Shown here: positions 22,386 through 31,540 of the stretch, one piece after another
Position numbering within the stretch: the stretch's first letter is position 1
How the letters are laid out: each line of letters begins with the position of its first letter
Notes under the pieces: generated by a model
Databases searched by the model: none
What the model saw: the letters and a program-made list of their open reading frames with translations, nothing else
What the model was told of the DNA's origin: nothing
Program-made: the position numbers and the translations under genes
From: a bacterium
GTDB taxonomy: Bacteria > Myxococcota_A > UBA9160 > UBA6930
Direction: 5' to 3'
Assembly: GCA_024226235.1 (NCBI GenBank)
Contig: JAAELW010000436.1
Coordinates: forward strand, 1-36,221
DNA: 36,221 bases

Positions 22386-23965
22386 GCGAACAGATCCACT
22401 GGCAGGGAGGCGAGGCTCGGGTACAGCGCTGCGTCGAAGCATGGCTCGAGGGCCGTGCTGCGGCAGAGACGCTCAGGGACAGCCCGCGTCGACAATTGCT
22501 GCGACTCGCGTCGACCGAGGGGTCCACGGTCTTGGTCAAGCGGTTCCGGACCGGCAGCCACCACTGGCTCCGCGAGAAGCTGAAAGCGGGCCTGGGCCGC
22601 AGCCCCGCCGACCGCGAGCGCCGCTTCCTGCAATCGCTCCACGCAGCAGGAGCGCCCGTACCGGAACCCCTGGCCTGGGGAACGCTGGCCGGTGGGGATC
22701 GGCTGCTGGTGCTCCCCTTCCTGGAGGGCGGCACCGGTGCCGAAGGGCTCTCCAGTGTGGCATCGGAGCGCCGCGCCCAGCTCGAAGCATTGGGACGTGG
22801 GGTGCGCGCGATCCACGAAGCGGGCTACCTCCACGGCGATCTGCATGCCGGAAACGTGATGTTCACACCGTCGGGCCCGGTGCTCGTCGATCTCCAGCAC
22901 GCCCGCCGCAGCTCGGGCCAAGCGGGGCGCTGCCGAGACCTGGGCGAGCTCGACTACTCCTTGTGGGCCCGTGCCTCCATTGCCGACCGGATGCGCATTC
23001 GCCGGGCCGCGCTCGGATCGGGCCCGGTCGAGAGCGAAGCGCTCGGGGCAGACGCGATTTCGAGTGAAGCGCTCCGGGCCGTCGGCCGAGCCGCCCGGGA
23101 CAAGGCCTGGCGGCATGGCAAGAGCCGCACCCGCCGACTGCTCCGACCTGGCCGGCGAAGTGCCGCTGTTCACCTGGTCGAGGGCCATGGCTTGCGTTGG
23201 CATGAGTTTCCCGAGCACGCAGTCCGTGAATCGCTGGTTGCCCACCGGGCTGCACTGGCAGGAGCCGGTCCGCCGGGAAGCGAAGTGCTGAAGGACGACG
23301 GCCGCTCGCGCATCACACGAAGCCTGGCCGGAAACCGGCCCGTGTTCGTCAAGGAGGTCTTGCCGCGTGGCCCGTTGCGCATCCTGGCCGACGTCTTCCG
23401 CGGCAGCCCCGCCTGGCGCGGGTGGCGCGCGGGCCACGGCATTCGCGAGCGCGGCCTCGGAGCCGCGCTGCCCCTCGCAACCCTCGATGCTCGCAGGTTC
23501 GGCCTGCCGCTCCGCTCGTGGCTCGTACTCGAAGATCTGCTCCCCGCGGTCGACCTGCTGGCCCTACCTGCAGAGGCCCGCGCTTCCGCCCTCGAAGCGC
23601 TCGGCGCGTGGCTCGGCCGTCTGCACATGCGCGGAATCGACCACGGCGACCTCAAGGCCACCCACCTGTTTGCACGGCCCGACGTGCCCGCTGCGATGCC
23701 GGCCCTGATCGACTTGGAGGGTCTGCGGTTTCAGCGGCAGATTCCGGAGCCGCGGCGCCTCGAAGCCCTGGCGGAATTGAACGCCTCCCTGCCGGACACC
23801 TGGCCGGCCGAAGCCCGGCGTCGGGTCTTCGCCCGATATGCGGCCTTCGAGCCCTTTGAAATGGGCCGAGCGGAGGCGCTGGAAGAGATCGTCCGGGCCA
23901 GCCTGGCACGCCGCCATCGCTGGAAGGGAGACGGTTGCCACGGGGCCCCCGCTAGCCCTTCGTGA
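22382..23965 (+). CDS. Protein with two tandem LPS-kinase-like domains
   Basis: A 527-residue protein with two kinase-fold halves. Half one has VLVKRFRTG (Lys53), the catalytic loop HGDLHAGNVM at 151-160 (Asp153, Asn158) and VLVDLQHAR with Asp170. Half two has VFVKEVLPRG (Lys324), HGDLKATHLF at 421-430 (Asp423, His428) and ALIDLEGLRF with Asp444. The His in place of Asn is also found in WaaP, the LPS-core heptose kinase, so half two is the more WaaP-like; half one resembles Kdo/RIO-type kinases. It probably phosphorylates LPS core sugars made with the adjacent glycosyltransferase. Which halves are active is unknown. Its last 14 bases overlap the convergent gene at 23952. Confidence 0.83.
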   Translation: MSEQIHWQGGEARVQRCVEAWLEGRAAAETLRDSPRRQLLRLASTEGSTVLVKRFRTGSHHWLREKLKAGLGRSPADRERRFLQSLHAAGAPVPEPLAWGTLAGGDRLLVLPFLEGGTGAEGLSSVASERRAQLEALGRGVRAIHEAGYLHGDLHAGNVMFTPSGPVLVDLQHARRSSGQAGRCRDLGELDYSLWARASIADRMRIRRAALGSGPVESEALGADAISSEALRAVGRAARDKAWRHGKSRTRRLLRPGRRSAAVHLVEGHGLRWHEFPEHAVRESLVAHRAALAGAGPPGSEVLKDDGRSRITRSLAGNRPVFVKEVLPRGPLRILADVFRGSPAWRGWRAGHGIRERGLGAALPLATLDARRFGLPLRSWLVLEDLLPAVDLLALPAEARASALEALGAWLGRLHMRGIDHGDLKATHLFARPDVPAAMPALIDLEGLRFQRQIPEPRRLEALAELNASLPDTWPAEARRRVFARYAAFEPFEMGRAEALEEIVRASLARRHRWKGDGCHGAPASPS

Positions 23966-24260
23966 CGATCACCCACTGGTAATAGGACGAGGAGCCCGGC
24001 ACCGCGCCGCCGCGGCCCTCCGTGTAGTCCAGGCTCGGGCCCGTGGCCGCACCCTGGACGATCTCCTTGAAGGCATCGAGCTTGCGTGCCGGATCGTCCG
24101 GGTTCAATCCGTGAAACACCAGCTCCACCTTCTCGCGCACGTCGAGGATGTTCAGCACGAGTGTCGAAAGCGTAAACAGCTTGCCGATGCCCTCGACCGC
24201 TTCGACGGAGAGTCGCGGCACGTTCACCTCGGACAGGGAAAAACTATATTCCAGACGCAT
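23952..24260 (-). CDS. Conserved-looking small protein of unknown function
   Basis: A 102-residue protein, MRLEYSFSLSEVNVPRL onwards, with a good GGGAG ribosome site eight bases before ATG 24260. It has no signal or membrane segment and no motif I recognise. The sequence has the balance of a real globular protein: LFTLSTLVLNILDVREKVELVFHG in the first half and YYQWVIVTKG at the end. Its stop overlaps the end of the kinase-like gene by 14 bases in the opposite direction. It follows the MshEN protein on the same strand after 66 bases, in which rightward-to-leftward TACATA could be a -10 box. A regulatory or assembly role is only a guess. Confidence 0.65.
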   Translation of the reverse strand: MRLEYSFSLSEVNVPRLSVEAVEGIGKLFTLSTLVLNILDVREKVELVFHGLNPDDPARKLDAFKEIVQGAATGPSLDYTEGRGGAVPGSSSYYQWVIVTKG

Positions 24261-24326
24261 GATCGGTTCTCCCGAAGGGGCGCGGATCTGCCGCGCCCGC
24301 GAAATATGTAGCGAAGAGCGCCGGGC

Positions 24327-25055
24327 TCAGGAAGGCGAGGAATCACCTAGCTTCGTGACTTCGGCCATCAGCTCTTCCCGGGTGATCAGCCCCTTGCGCA
24401 ACAGCAGGCGGGTCATCGCCTGGAGGATCTGACGGGTGGGAAGCTCTTGACCCGCCCCCCCTTTGGAAGGAGTGGCAGCGGTGCCTTCGGAACCCTCCGG
24501 AGCATCGTCCAGCTCGTCGAGCCAGACCTCCTGGGCCGTCACGTCGCTACCGTCAGGCACAGCAGCCGGCGGCGCAGTTTCGACACTCTGCTCGAGCACG
24601 ACCGCCTGTTCGATGGATCCGCTCTCATAACATTGGGTGATCGCGCGGCGCAGCTGGATCGGTCCGGCGAGCAGGGGCCTCACCGTGCAGCCTGTGCGGA
24701 AGGTCAAGTCATCCAGCGCCGTGAGGTTGGTCGGATCTTCCATCGCCACGTAGAGCACGTCGGTACTGCCGCTTCCGGTCTCTCGTACCACGGGCAGACA
24801 GGAATACTTGCTGGCCACGCCGCCGGGAATCAGGTCGATCAAGTCCCGGTGGATCTCCCGACCCGACAGATCGATCCCCTGGACGCCCAGGCGTTCGGAA
24901 AGCGTCCGGATCAGATCGGTCTCGCGCAGGAAGCCCAGCTGAACCAGGGTCTCGCCAATCCGATTGCCCCAGCGAGCCTGCTCGCCCAGCGCTGAACGGA
25001 GCTGGGTCTCGGTGATCTGGCCTGCCGCGAGCAGGACCTCTCCAATCTTCTTCAT
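24327..25055 (-). CDS. MshEN (GspE N-terminal type) domain protein, possible c-di-GMP sensor
   Basis: A 242-residue cytoplasmic protein. Residues 1-145 form an MshEN domain: KKIGEVLLAAGQITETQLRSAL, then NRIGETLVQLGFLRETDLIRTL, followed by the alpha/beta part YSCLPVVRETG ... VLYVAMEDPTNLTALDDL. In the ATPase MshE two such motifs bind c-di-GMP; here the Arg/Gly residues are partly kept (KIG, RIG). No ATPase follows. Instead there is an acidic, disordered linker (about 155-205) and a short C-terminal helix pair LLLRKGLITREELMAEV. It may be a stand-alone sensor or adaptor of type IV pilus or type II secretion machinery. ATG 25055 is chosen because it starts exactly at the MshEN motif. Confidence 0.82.
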   Translation of the reverse strand: MKKIGEVLLAAGQITETQLRSALGEQARWGNRIGETLVQLGFLRETDLIRTLSERLGVQGIDLSGREIHRDLIDLIPGGVASKYSCLPVVRETGSGSTDVLYVAMEDPTNLTALDDLTFRTGCTVRPLLAGPIQLRRAITQCYESGSIEQAVVLEQSVETAPPAAVPDGSDVTAQEVWLDELDDAPEGSEGTAATPSKGGAGQELPTRQILQAMTRLLLRKGLITREELMAEVTKLGDSSPS

Positions 25056-25155
25056 TCTCGGCGCACCCCTCAGCGAGCGCATCGGCACGGCGCGGGATGG
25101 ACTGAAGCGTGGGTAAACCCCATTGCAGTGAGGGTGTTTGGGCCCATTCGTTGAG
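25056..25155. other. Intergenic segment with lower G+C behind the truncated oppC2
   Basis: About 100 bp between the MshEN gene and the oppC2 stop. Around 25105-25165 the base composition falls to roughly half G+C, unlike the flanking genes (GGGTAAACCCCATTGCAGTG, TTGAGTCAGTGTGAAGAC). It has no gene, no clear hairpin and no recognisable insertion-sequence end. It marks the place where the oppC2 frame loses family similarity. Confidence 0.5.
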
Positions 25156-25989
25156 TCAGTGTGAAGACAGGGGCCAGGCCAGCAGCCACCATGGGGACTC
25201 GATCGGGTTCACGACGGCCACGCCTTCCGCGACCAGCTGGCCCCACGAGAGTTCCACGCCGAGGCCGAGGAACGACAGGAAGGATTCGAGCAGGATCACG
25301 GCCGGGACGGTGAGTGTCGCGTAGACCACGACCGGGCCCATCACATTGGGCAGGATGTGGCGGACCAGGATCCGGGCATCGCCCGCACCCACGACACGGG
25401 CGGCCAGCACGAAATCCCGATCGCGCAGCGTCAGCACCTGGCCCCTCACGATGCGGGCCATCGTGAGCCACTGCACCAGGCCGAGCGCCAGGAAGACGGG
25501 CAGCGCCTCACCGCGTGCGGTCTCCGAGAACATCAGCATCACCAGGATGACGAGGAACATGTAGGGGATGCCATAGAAGAAATCGACGATGCGCATCATC
25601 GCCTCGTCCACGCGCCCTGCGTAGAAGCCCGCCACCGCACCGTAGGCCACGCCCAGCGTCACGGACGCAGCCGTGGCCGCGAGGCCAACCCACAAGGACA
25701 CGCGCCCCCCGATCAACACCCGGGCGAAGTGGTCGCGACCGAGGGCATCCGTACCGAACCAATGGCGCAAGGACGGCGGCATGTGGCGCAACTCTGGAGC
25801 GGTCGAGGTGGGGTCGAGCCCGAGCAGGGTGGGCAGCAGAAAGCACGCGAAGAAGACCACGCCGAGGATCGCGACTCCGACCATCGCGGCGCGATGCCGC
25901 TGCAGGCGCCGAAAAGCGCGCACCCAGGGCCCGGCCGTCGGAGCGACGATCGGCGCGCTCGATCCCTGTTCCCTCTGCCCCGCGCTCAT
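25156..25989 (-). CDS. oppC: Peptide ABC transporter permease OppC/DppC-type, C-terminally shortened
   Basis: A 277-residue permease of the BPD_transp_1 family. It has the N-terminal OppC_N helix (RAAMVGVAILGVVFFACFLL), GTDALGRDHFARVLIGGRVSLWVG, the EAA-like loop in LAARVVGAGDARILVRHILPNV (contact to the ATPases), and SFLSFLGLGVELSWGQLVAEG. Family members normally continue through a last membrane helix to [14 protein letters not shown]; here the chain ends PWWLLAWPLSSH, about 22 residues early. No frame downstream restores the missing part, so this is loss of the 3' end rather than a simple frameshift. It may be inactive or tolerate the loss. ATG 25989 overlaps the oppB2 stop (ATGA). Confidence 0.85.
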   Translation of the reverse strand: MSAGQREQGSSAPIVAPTAGPWVRAFRRLQRHRAAMVGVAILGVVFFACFLLPTLLGLDPTSTAPELRHMPPSLRHWFGTDALGRDHFARVLIGGRVSLWVGLAATAASVTLGVAYGAVAGFYAGRVDEAMMRIVDFFYGIPYMFLVILVMLMFSETARGEALPVFLALGLVQWLTMARIVRGQVLTLRDRDFVLAARVVGAGDARILVRHILPNVMGPVVVYATLTVPAVILLESFLSFLGLGVELSWGQLVAEGVAVVNPIESPWWLLAWPLSSH

Positions 25990-27101
25990 GCGGCCTCCCG
26001 CACCCTGGGGTCGAGCCAGGCCAGCGCCAGGTCGACGGCCAGATTGAAGAACGTGATCAGACCGCAGTAGAAGAGCGCCGTCCCGAGCACGATCGAGTAG
26101 TCCCGGTTGATCGCACCTTTCACGAACCACTGGCCCATGCCGGGGATGCCGAATAACGTCTCGACCACGAAGGATCCGGTCAGGATTCCGGCGGCCGCCG
26201 GCCCCAGATAGGAGACGACCGGCAGTACTGCCACACGCAACGCATGTCGGGACACCACGCGGCCTTCGGACAAGCCCTTGGCCCGTGCCGTGCGAATCCA
26301 ATCCTCCTGCATCACTTCGAGCGTGCCCGAGCGCGCCAGCCGCGCGATGGTCGCGGCATGAGGCAGGGCCAGCGTGAGCGCGGGCATCCAGACGTGGCGG
26401 AAGCCGCCCCAGCCCGCCACCGGAAGCCAATCCAGCCAGAGGGCCAGCACGATCATCAGCCCGGCGCCGATCACGAAGTTTGGCAGCGAAATTCCGACCA
26501 GCGCGAGCCCCATGCTCGCGTGATCGGCCCAGGAGTTCGGGCGCGTTCCCGCGCGCACGCCGAGTGCGACACCGATCGCCACAGCCAGGAAGAGTGCCAG
26601 TCCGCCCAGGCCCAGGCTGACGGGCAACGCCGGCAGCAGCAGATCCTGCACACTTCGACCCTGCACCTTCAGCGCCGGGCCCAGGGATCCATCGACGAGC
26701 AGCCGCTCCATGTAGACCCGAAAGAATGCGAGCGGCGTTTCGGGCACGCCGTACTGCGCACGCAACGCAGCCTCGACCTGGGGGGCTATGGCTTTTTCCT
26801 GGGCGAACGGGTTTCCGGGCGCCAGGTACATCAACCAGGTCGTCACCCCGATCAAGAGCAGCAGCGACGGGATCATGAATGACACGCGCCGCAGCACGGT
26901 CGGGGGCAGTGCCCGCCAGACGCCGGCACCGAGTGCGGCGCATACGAGGAGCGCCGGCACGTCGCCAGCCACGTGGCGCAGAAACACGAAGACCACCGCG
27001 GCCAGCAATGCCGCACCCAGGATTCGCGTCGCTTCGTGAGGGAGGAAGGCGAGCGACGCGATGGCCAACAACGCCGCGACGGCGATCAGCGCCTCGGTCA
27101 T
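25986..27101 (-). CDS. oppB: Peptide ABC transporter permease OppB/DppB-type with extended N terminus
   Basis: A 371-residue permease. The usual OppB start, RRVSFMIPSLLLLIGVTTWLMYLAPGNPF, only begins at about residue 71. Before it are two or three extra hydrophobic segments (ALIAVAALLAIASLAFL, ILGAALLAAVVFVFL, ALLVCAALGAGVW). The EAA loop that binds the ATPases is WIRTARAKGLSEGRVVSRHALRVAVLPV, and FVVETLFGIPGMGQWFVKGAINRDY is the family signature. The end LDLALAWLDPRVR is complete. It pairs with oppC2 and the second binding protein. ATG 27101 overlaps the SBP2 stop; the extra N-terminal helices are in frame with no better start, though a later start near residue 71 cannot be excluded. Confidence 0.88.
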   Translation of the reverse strand: MTEALIAVAALLAIASLAFLPHEATRILGAALLAAVVFVFLRHVAGDVPALLVCAALGAGVWRALPPTVLRRVSFMIPSLLLLIGVTTWLMYLAPGNPFAQEKAIAPQVEAALRAQYGVPETPLAFFRVYMERLLVDGSLGPALKVQGRSVQDLLLPALPVSLGLGGLALFLAVAIGVALGVRAGTRPNSWADHASMGLALVGISLPNFVIGAGLMIVLALWLDWLPVAGWGGFRHVWMPALTLALPHAATIARLARSGTLEVMQEDWIRTARAKGLSEGRVVSRHALRVAVLPVVSYLGPAAAGILTGSFVVETLFGIPGMGQWFVKGAINRDYSIVLGTALFYCGLITFFNLAVDLALAWLDPRVREAA

Positions 27102-29077
27102 CGGGAGCCCGGGAGGTGGATGGAGCGCAGCGGATGGAGGTTCTGCAGGTTCGGCAGGCGCTGCCCGTCGGACTGCACCAGCTCCGTGTAGAAGCCCTCC
27201 ACCTCCGGCCGCACCAGACCATTGACCACGTAGAAGTAGATGGGCAGGATCGGCAGCTCTTCCTCGACCAGGATGCGCTCGGCTTCACGCAGCAGATGCA
27301 GGCGCAGCGCAGCCAAGGCCTCACGTCGGGCAGTGACGTCGGGCGCCTCGGCAGCCGCTGCGAGGAGCACCCTCAGCCGTCCGGGCTCCGCCAGCCCATC
27401 GACGAAGGGTTGCTGGACGTAGTCGTCGACGTTTCTCGCGGCCGCGATCAACCTGTCGTAGACGGGGTGGCTCCAACCGGTCTGGTTGTTGCCGCCATTC
27501 GTGACCCACAGGTCGAGGAACGTATTCGGATCGAGGTAGTCGCCGATCCAACCCGCGCGCCCCAGGTCGTAGTCGCCCGCTCTCATCGTGGCCAGGTACG
27601 ACTGCCACTCCTGGTTGTAGGGCTTGATCACGATGCCCAGATGACGTGCCAGCTGATCGGCGATCAGCTCGGCAATCTTCTTGTGACTCTCGAGAGTGTT
27701 GTAGAGGATGCCGATCTCCGGGAATCCCTCTCCGCCCGGGAAGCCCGCCTCGGCCAGCAATGTCCGGGCCCGCTCGGGATCGAAGCCCACTGCGGTCGGC
27801 GGGGGCTCGTAGCCGGGGATTCCCGGCGGCACCAGATGCAGCGCCGGCAGCTCACCCAGCCGCAGGACTTCGCTGACGATCATCTCGCGATCGATCGCGA
27901 GCGCCAGCGCCCGACGCACGCGAGCATCGTCCAGCGGTGGGCGCCGGGTGTTGATCCGATAGTAGTAGGTGATGAAGCCAGCGTGGGCATAATGGTCGGA
28001 ACGCTCGCGGAGCGCATCGACCAGGTCGCTCGGGTAGCGCGGGATCCAATCCACCTCGCCCGAGAGGTAGAGGTTCAGCGCCGTCGTCACGTTCTCGAGG
28101 GGCAGCGCATCGATCGTACGAGAGGGAATGCTCTCGCGATTCCAATAGCTGTCGCTACGGCGCAGACGGATGCGATCGCCTATCCGCCACGCCGCGAGTT
28201 CGAAGGGGCCATTCGAAACGATTTTCTCGGGCAGGAACCAATCCCGTTCGTTCCCCGGTGCTTCCAGCAGCTTACGCGGCACAGGGTAGGCGGGGTAGAA
28301 TGCGGTGAGTTCCAGGAAGTATGGGATCGCGGCAACCAACTCGACGACCAACGTGTAGTCGTCCCGGGCATGGACACCGAGGTCGATGCCATAGTGCAGG
28401 CGGGCCTCGCTGGCCCGCGCGCTGCGGCGCTCCGCCTCGCCTGCAAGCGCGTTCAGAAACGCAGCCCGATCGACCGGCGGCGCTTCGAGCCCCGCACGGA
28501 GAACGGGATCGCGGGTGCCGCGGACGGTCGTCACGAGATCCTGCTCGGCGACGAGCTCCTCCCAGACCTGCGGATCGATGGCGCCCTGCACAAGGCCCTC
28601 CACGGCCGCACGAACCGGACCCCGGAGTGCTATGGCCCGGGCCTCGTCCCGGTTCAGCGCCTCCGCCCCGCGCACGCCGTGCATGATGTACGCGTACTCC
28701 CCTCCGTGTTCGGGAAGCTGCAGCCGCCGCCAGGCGTAGGCGAAATCGTGAGCCGTGACTGGAAGACCGTCGGTCCAGCGCGCGTCACGGCGAAGGTGAA
28801 ACACGTAGCGCCTGCCATCCGCGGAGATCTCCCAGCGCTCAGCCACACCGGGTGCGGGGCGCAGCGTGGCCGGATCGCGAATCGTCAGGCCTTCGAACAG
28901 CGCACTGGCAATCCGACCCTCGGGCTCCCCCGTCATCAGACCTGGATCCAGTGTGTTTGGCTCGGTGCCGTTCACGAAGGTGAAGTCCGCCGGATCGTGG
29001 AACGAGGCCCGAAACGTGAGGCCGATGCCGAGCAGTGCCAGCAGCGGCAGCACCAGCAGGCCGAGACCGGACCTCAC
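27098..29077 (-). CDS. oppA: Peptide-binding protein of ABC transporter (SBP_bac_5), second copy
   Basis: A 659-residue extracytoplasmic solute-binding protein. GTG 29077 starts a hydrophobic signal or anchor ([18 protein letters not shown]) with no lipobox. The family core follows: [30 protein letters not shown], then [43 protein letters not shown], and [19 protein letters not shown]. It has an extra stretch of about 90 residues (about 170-255, rich in Ala/Glu) compared with E. coli OppA. It should bind oligopeptides in the periplasm and deliver them to oppB2/oppC2. Start overlaps the OppF stop as GTGA, and its own stop overlaps oppB2. There are no ATPases of its own downstream. Confidence 0.9.
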   Translation of the reverse strand: MRSGLGLLVLPLLALLGIGLTFRASFHDPADFTFVNGTEPNTLDPGLMTGEPEGRIASALFEGLTIRDPATLRPAPGVAERWEISADGRRYVFHLRRDARWTDGLPVTAHDFAYAWRRLQLPEHGGEYAYIMHGVRGAEALNRDEARAIALRGPVRAAVEGLVQGAIDPQVWEELVAEQDLVTTVRGTRDPVLRAGLEAPPVDRAAFLNALAGEAERRSARASEARLHYGIDLGVHARDDYTLVVELVAAIPYFLELTAFYPAYPVPRKLLEAPGNERDWFLPEKIVSNGPFELAAWRIGDRIRLRRSDSYWNRESIPSRTIDALPLENVTTALNLYLSGEVDWIPRYPSDLVDALRERSDHYAHAGFITYYYRINTRRPPLDDARVRRALALAIDREMIVSEVLRLGELPALHLVPPGIPGYEPPPTAVGFDPERARTLLAEAGFPGGEGFPEIGILYNTLESHKKIAELIADQLARHLGIVIKPYNQEWQSYLATMRAGDYDLGRAGWIGDYLDPNTFLDLWVTNGGNNQTGWSHPVYDRLIAAARNVDDYVQQPFVDGLAEPGRLRVLLAAAAEAPDVTARREALAALRLHLLREAERILVEEELPILPIYFYVVNGLVRPEVEGFYTELVQSDGQRLPNLQNLHPLRSIHLPGSR

Positions 29078-30564
29078 CCGCCGGACCCCTGGATGTCGTC
29101 TCCAGCGCCCGACTGAGCATCGGGCTGACCGTCGGGGCCGAAGCTGCGCAGCGAGAAGCCGTCCGCCCGTGGCGTGTACTCCCACGGTTGGCCCCATGGA
29201 TCGATCGGCGCGCCGTCGTCGAAGACTTCGTGGAGCCGCCAACCCAGATCGCGCAACCGTTCGGGCCAGCGGCCGGTGGCATCGGCATGGGCGCGAAGCT
29301 GGCCCTCGAGCCCTGCATGCTGCTGCATCGCCCGATCGACCAGTGAAACGGGCCACGCGAACACGACGAGGCCTAGCAATGCGGCGAGCAGCGCGGCCAC
29401 AAACGAGCGTGCCACCCAGGCCGGAGGGGTGGGCTCGGATGCTGCCTCCGGAACATGCTCATCGAATGCGAGAGAACCGGACTCCGCGTCTGCTCGACCC
29501 GTCGCTACCCGATCCATCTCAGCCGCGCGTCGCCGCTCCTCGGTCGCCTGTCGCCAATCCCCACCTTGCGCTGTGGCGTCGGCCAGGAAGCAGCTCACCT
29601 CGTGCCCGCCGGGCAGTTGGACGAGCGGAGGCTGATCCCGCCGGCAACGATTCATCGCGGCAGGACAGCGGGTGTGAAAGCGGCAGCCCGGCGGAGGATT
29701 CATCGGGCTCGGCACGTCGCCTTCGAGCACGATGCGCTGGACCTTGCGCCGCGGGTCCGGAACCGGAATCGCCGACAGCAACGCCCGTGTATAGGGGTGG
29801 ACCGGGTCTGTAAACAGACGAGCGGACGGAGCGACCTCGACGATCTGGCCCAGATACATCACCGCGATCCGATCCGAGACATGGCGAACCACGGAGAGAT
29901 CGTGGGAGATGAACAGATAGGAGAGACCCAGCTCCTCGCGCAGGTCGATCAACAGGTTCAACACCTGGGCCTGGACCGAGACGTCGAGGGCGCTCACGGC
30001 CTCGTCGCAAACGATCAGCTTGGGGCCGAGGGCAAGCGCCCGGGCGACACCGACGCGCTGGCGCTGCCCACCCGAGAACTCGTGGGGGTAGCGGTTCCTC
30101 CATGCACCGGGGAGGCCGACCTTCTCGAGCAGTTCCACGACGCGGACATCGAGAGCCTCCCCCCTAACCACGCGATGTACATGGAGAGGCTCTGCGATGA
30201 TGTCGCGCACGGTCATGCGTGGATTCAGCGAGCTCATCGGATCCTGGAAGACCATTTGCAGCGAGCGGCGGACAGTCCGGAGCTCGGAGCGAGCAAGCGT
30301 GGCCAGGTCCTTTCCATCGAACAGGACCCGTCCTGCCGTGGGCTCCTCGAGCCGCAGCAGGGTGCGGCCGACGGTGGTCTTCCCACAGCCGGACTCCCCG
30401 ACCAGGCCGAGCGTCTCGCCCGGAGCGATCGCGAAAGACACACCATCCACGGCGCGCACCCGAGCGACCTCTTGGGAGAACACCCCGGCATTCACCGGAT
30501 AGTGCTTCACCAACCCTTCGACCTCGAGAAGGGGAGCGCGCGTATCCGAAGCTTCGGCACTCAT
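29074..30564 (-). CDS. oppF: Peptide ABC transporter ATPase OppF/DppF fused to membrane segment and GspG-like pseudopilin domain
   Basis: A 496-residue protein. Residues 10-330 are a complete OppF ATPase: Walker A GESGCGKT at 56-63, signature FSGGQRQR at 163-170, Walker B LIVCDEAV at 183-190, H-loop His221, and the C-terminal Cys cluster (294, 300, 307, 325) that holds a 4Fe-4S cluster in some Opp/Dpp ATPases. After a polar linker come a membrane segment at about 386-408 ([19 protein letters not shown]) and residues 420-496: [19 protein letters not shown] ... [28 protein letters not shown], the pattern of type II secretion GspG. There is no prepilin-peptidase site. It would place a pilin-like domain in the periplasm on a cytoplasmic ATPase. 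An in-frame ATG at 29517 could also start the tail alone. Confidence 0.88.
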   Translation of the reverse strand: MSAEASDTRAPLLEVEGLVKHYPVNAGVFSQEVARVRAVDGVSFAIAPGETLGLVGESGCGKTTVGRTLLRLEEPTAGRVLFDGKDLATLARSELRTVRRSLQMVFQDPMSSLNPRMTVRDIIAEPLHVHRVVRGEALDVRVVELLEKVGLPGAWRNRYPHEFSGGQRQRVGVARALALGPKLIVCDEAVSALDVSVQAQVLNLLIDLREELGLSYLFISHDLSVVRHVSDRIAVMYLGQIVEVAPSARLFTDPVHPYTRALLSAIPVPDPRRKVQRIVLEGDVPSPMNPPPGCRFHTRCPAAMNRCRRDQPPLVQLPGGHEVSCFLADATAQGGDWRQATEERRRAAEMDRVATGRADAESGSLAFDEHVPEAASEPTPPAWVARSFVAALLAALLGLVVFAWPVSLVDRAMQQHAGLEGQLRAHADATGRWPERLRDLGWRLHEVFDDGAPIDPWGQPWEYTPRADGFSLRSFGPDGQPDAQSGAGDDIQGSGG

Positions 30565-31538
30565 CCCGGCTGCCCTTCCCCGTTCGCAACCCAACACGCC
30601 ACCGGGTGGTGCGGCTCCCCTCCGAGCTGCGGCTCCTCCCGAGCACAACGCTCCAACGCGATCGGGCAGCGGGGATGGAAACGACAACCACTCGGCATCT
30701 GCCGCGCGTCGGGTACGTTGCCCTCGATCGGATGGAGACGACCCCCCTCGCCGCTCGCATCCGGCAACGCACCCAACAAGCCCACGGTGTAGGGATGCCG
30801 AGGCCCGGCAAAGAGATCCTGCACCCCGGCCTGCTCCACGACCTTCCCCGCATACATCACGACCACCCGCTGGGCGGTCTCTGCGACCACGCCCAGATCG
30901 TGAGTGATCAGCAGGACCGACATCCCGAGCTCTTGTTGGAGCCGACTCAAGAGCTCCAGGATCTGCGCCTGGATCGTCACATCGAGCGCGGTCGTGGGTT
31001 CGTCTGCGATCAACAGCTTGGGGTTGCACGCCAACGCCATCGCGATCATCACCCGCTGGCGCATGCCGCCGGACATCTGATGGGCGTAGTCGTCGATGCG
31101 CCGCTCGGGGCTCGGAATGCCGACCCGCTGGAGCATCGTGATGGCCCGCGCCCGCGCCGGGTCCGCGGCGAGCTTCTGGTGCAACTGGATGGCCTCGATG
31201 ATCTGCTCTCCGACGGTGAAGACCGGATTCAGGCTCGTCATCGGCTCCTGGAAGATCATCGCGATCTCGTTTCCGCGAACCTCCCGAATGCGCCCCTCGC
31301 TGACTCCGAGCAGATCTTCTCCTTCGAAGCGAATCGCTCCACCCGCGTACTCACCCGGCGGAACCGCGACCAGCCGGAGAATCGACAGAGCGGTCACCGA
31401 TTTCCCGCAGCCGGATTCGCCCACCACCGCAAGCGTCTCGCCGCAATCCACTTCGAAGCTCACGCCGTCCACCGCGCGCACGAGGCCGTCATCGGTGCGG
31501 AAGCAGGTCTTCAGATCGTCGATCTCGAGCAGTGCCAT
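30561..31538 (-). CDS. oppD: Peptide ABC transporter ATPase OppD/DppD-type
   Basis: A 325-residue ATPase. Walker A GESGCGKS is at 40-47, the signature MSGGMRQRV in the helical subdomain, Walker [13 protein letters not shown], and the H-loop in [12 protein letters not shown]. The C-terminal OppD/F extension includes [13 protein letters not shown] and the Cys cluster [14 protein letters not shown], with a further Cys near the end, a possible 4Fe-4S site. Together with OppF it should power peptide uptake through the permeases of this operon. ATG 31538 lies two bases after the oppC1 stop (TGA CG ATG). The stop overlaps the oppF start as ATGA. Confidence 0.95.
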   Translation of the reverse strand: MALLEIDDLKTCFRTDDGLVRAVDGVSFEVDCGETLAVVGESGCGKSVTALSILRLVAVPPGEYAGGAIRFEGEDLLGVSEGRIREVRGNEIAMIFQEPMTSLNPVFTVGEQIIEAIQLHQKLAADPARARAITMLQRVGIPSPERRIDDYAHQMSGGMRQRVMIAMALACNPKLLIADEPTTALDVTIQAQILELLSRLQQELGMSVLLITHDLGVVAETAQRVVVMYAGKVVEQAGVQDLFAGPRHPYTVGLLGALPDASGEGGRLHPIEGNVPDARQMPSGCRFHPRCPIALERCAREEPQLGGEPHHPVACWVANGEGQPG

Positions 31539-31540
31539 CG

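Noticed and set aside
26879-29116. A 745-codon open frame on the plus strand across oppB2 and SBP2
   Set aside because: It is the mirror of two well-matched transporter genes on the minus strand, a common effect of high G+C with third-position bias. Its translation has no recognisable domain and is rich in Arg, Gln and Glu.
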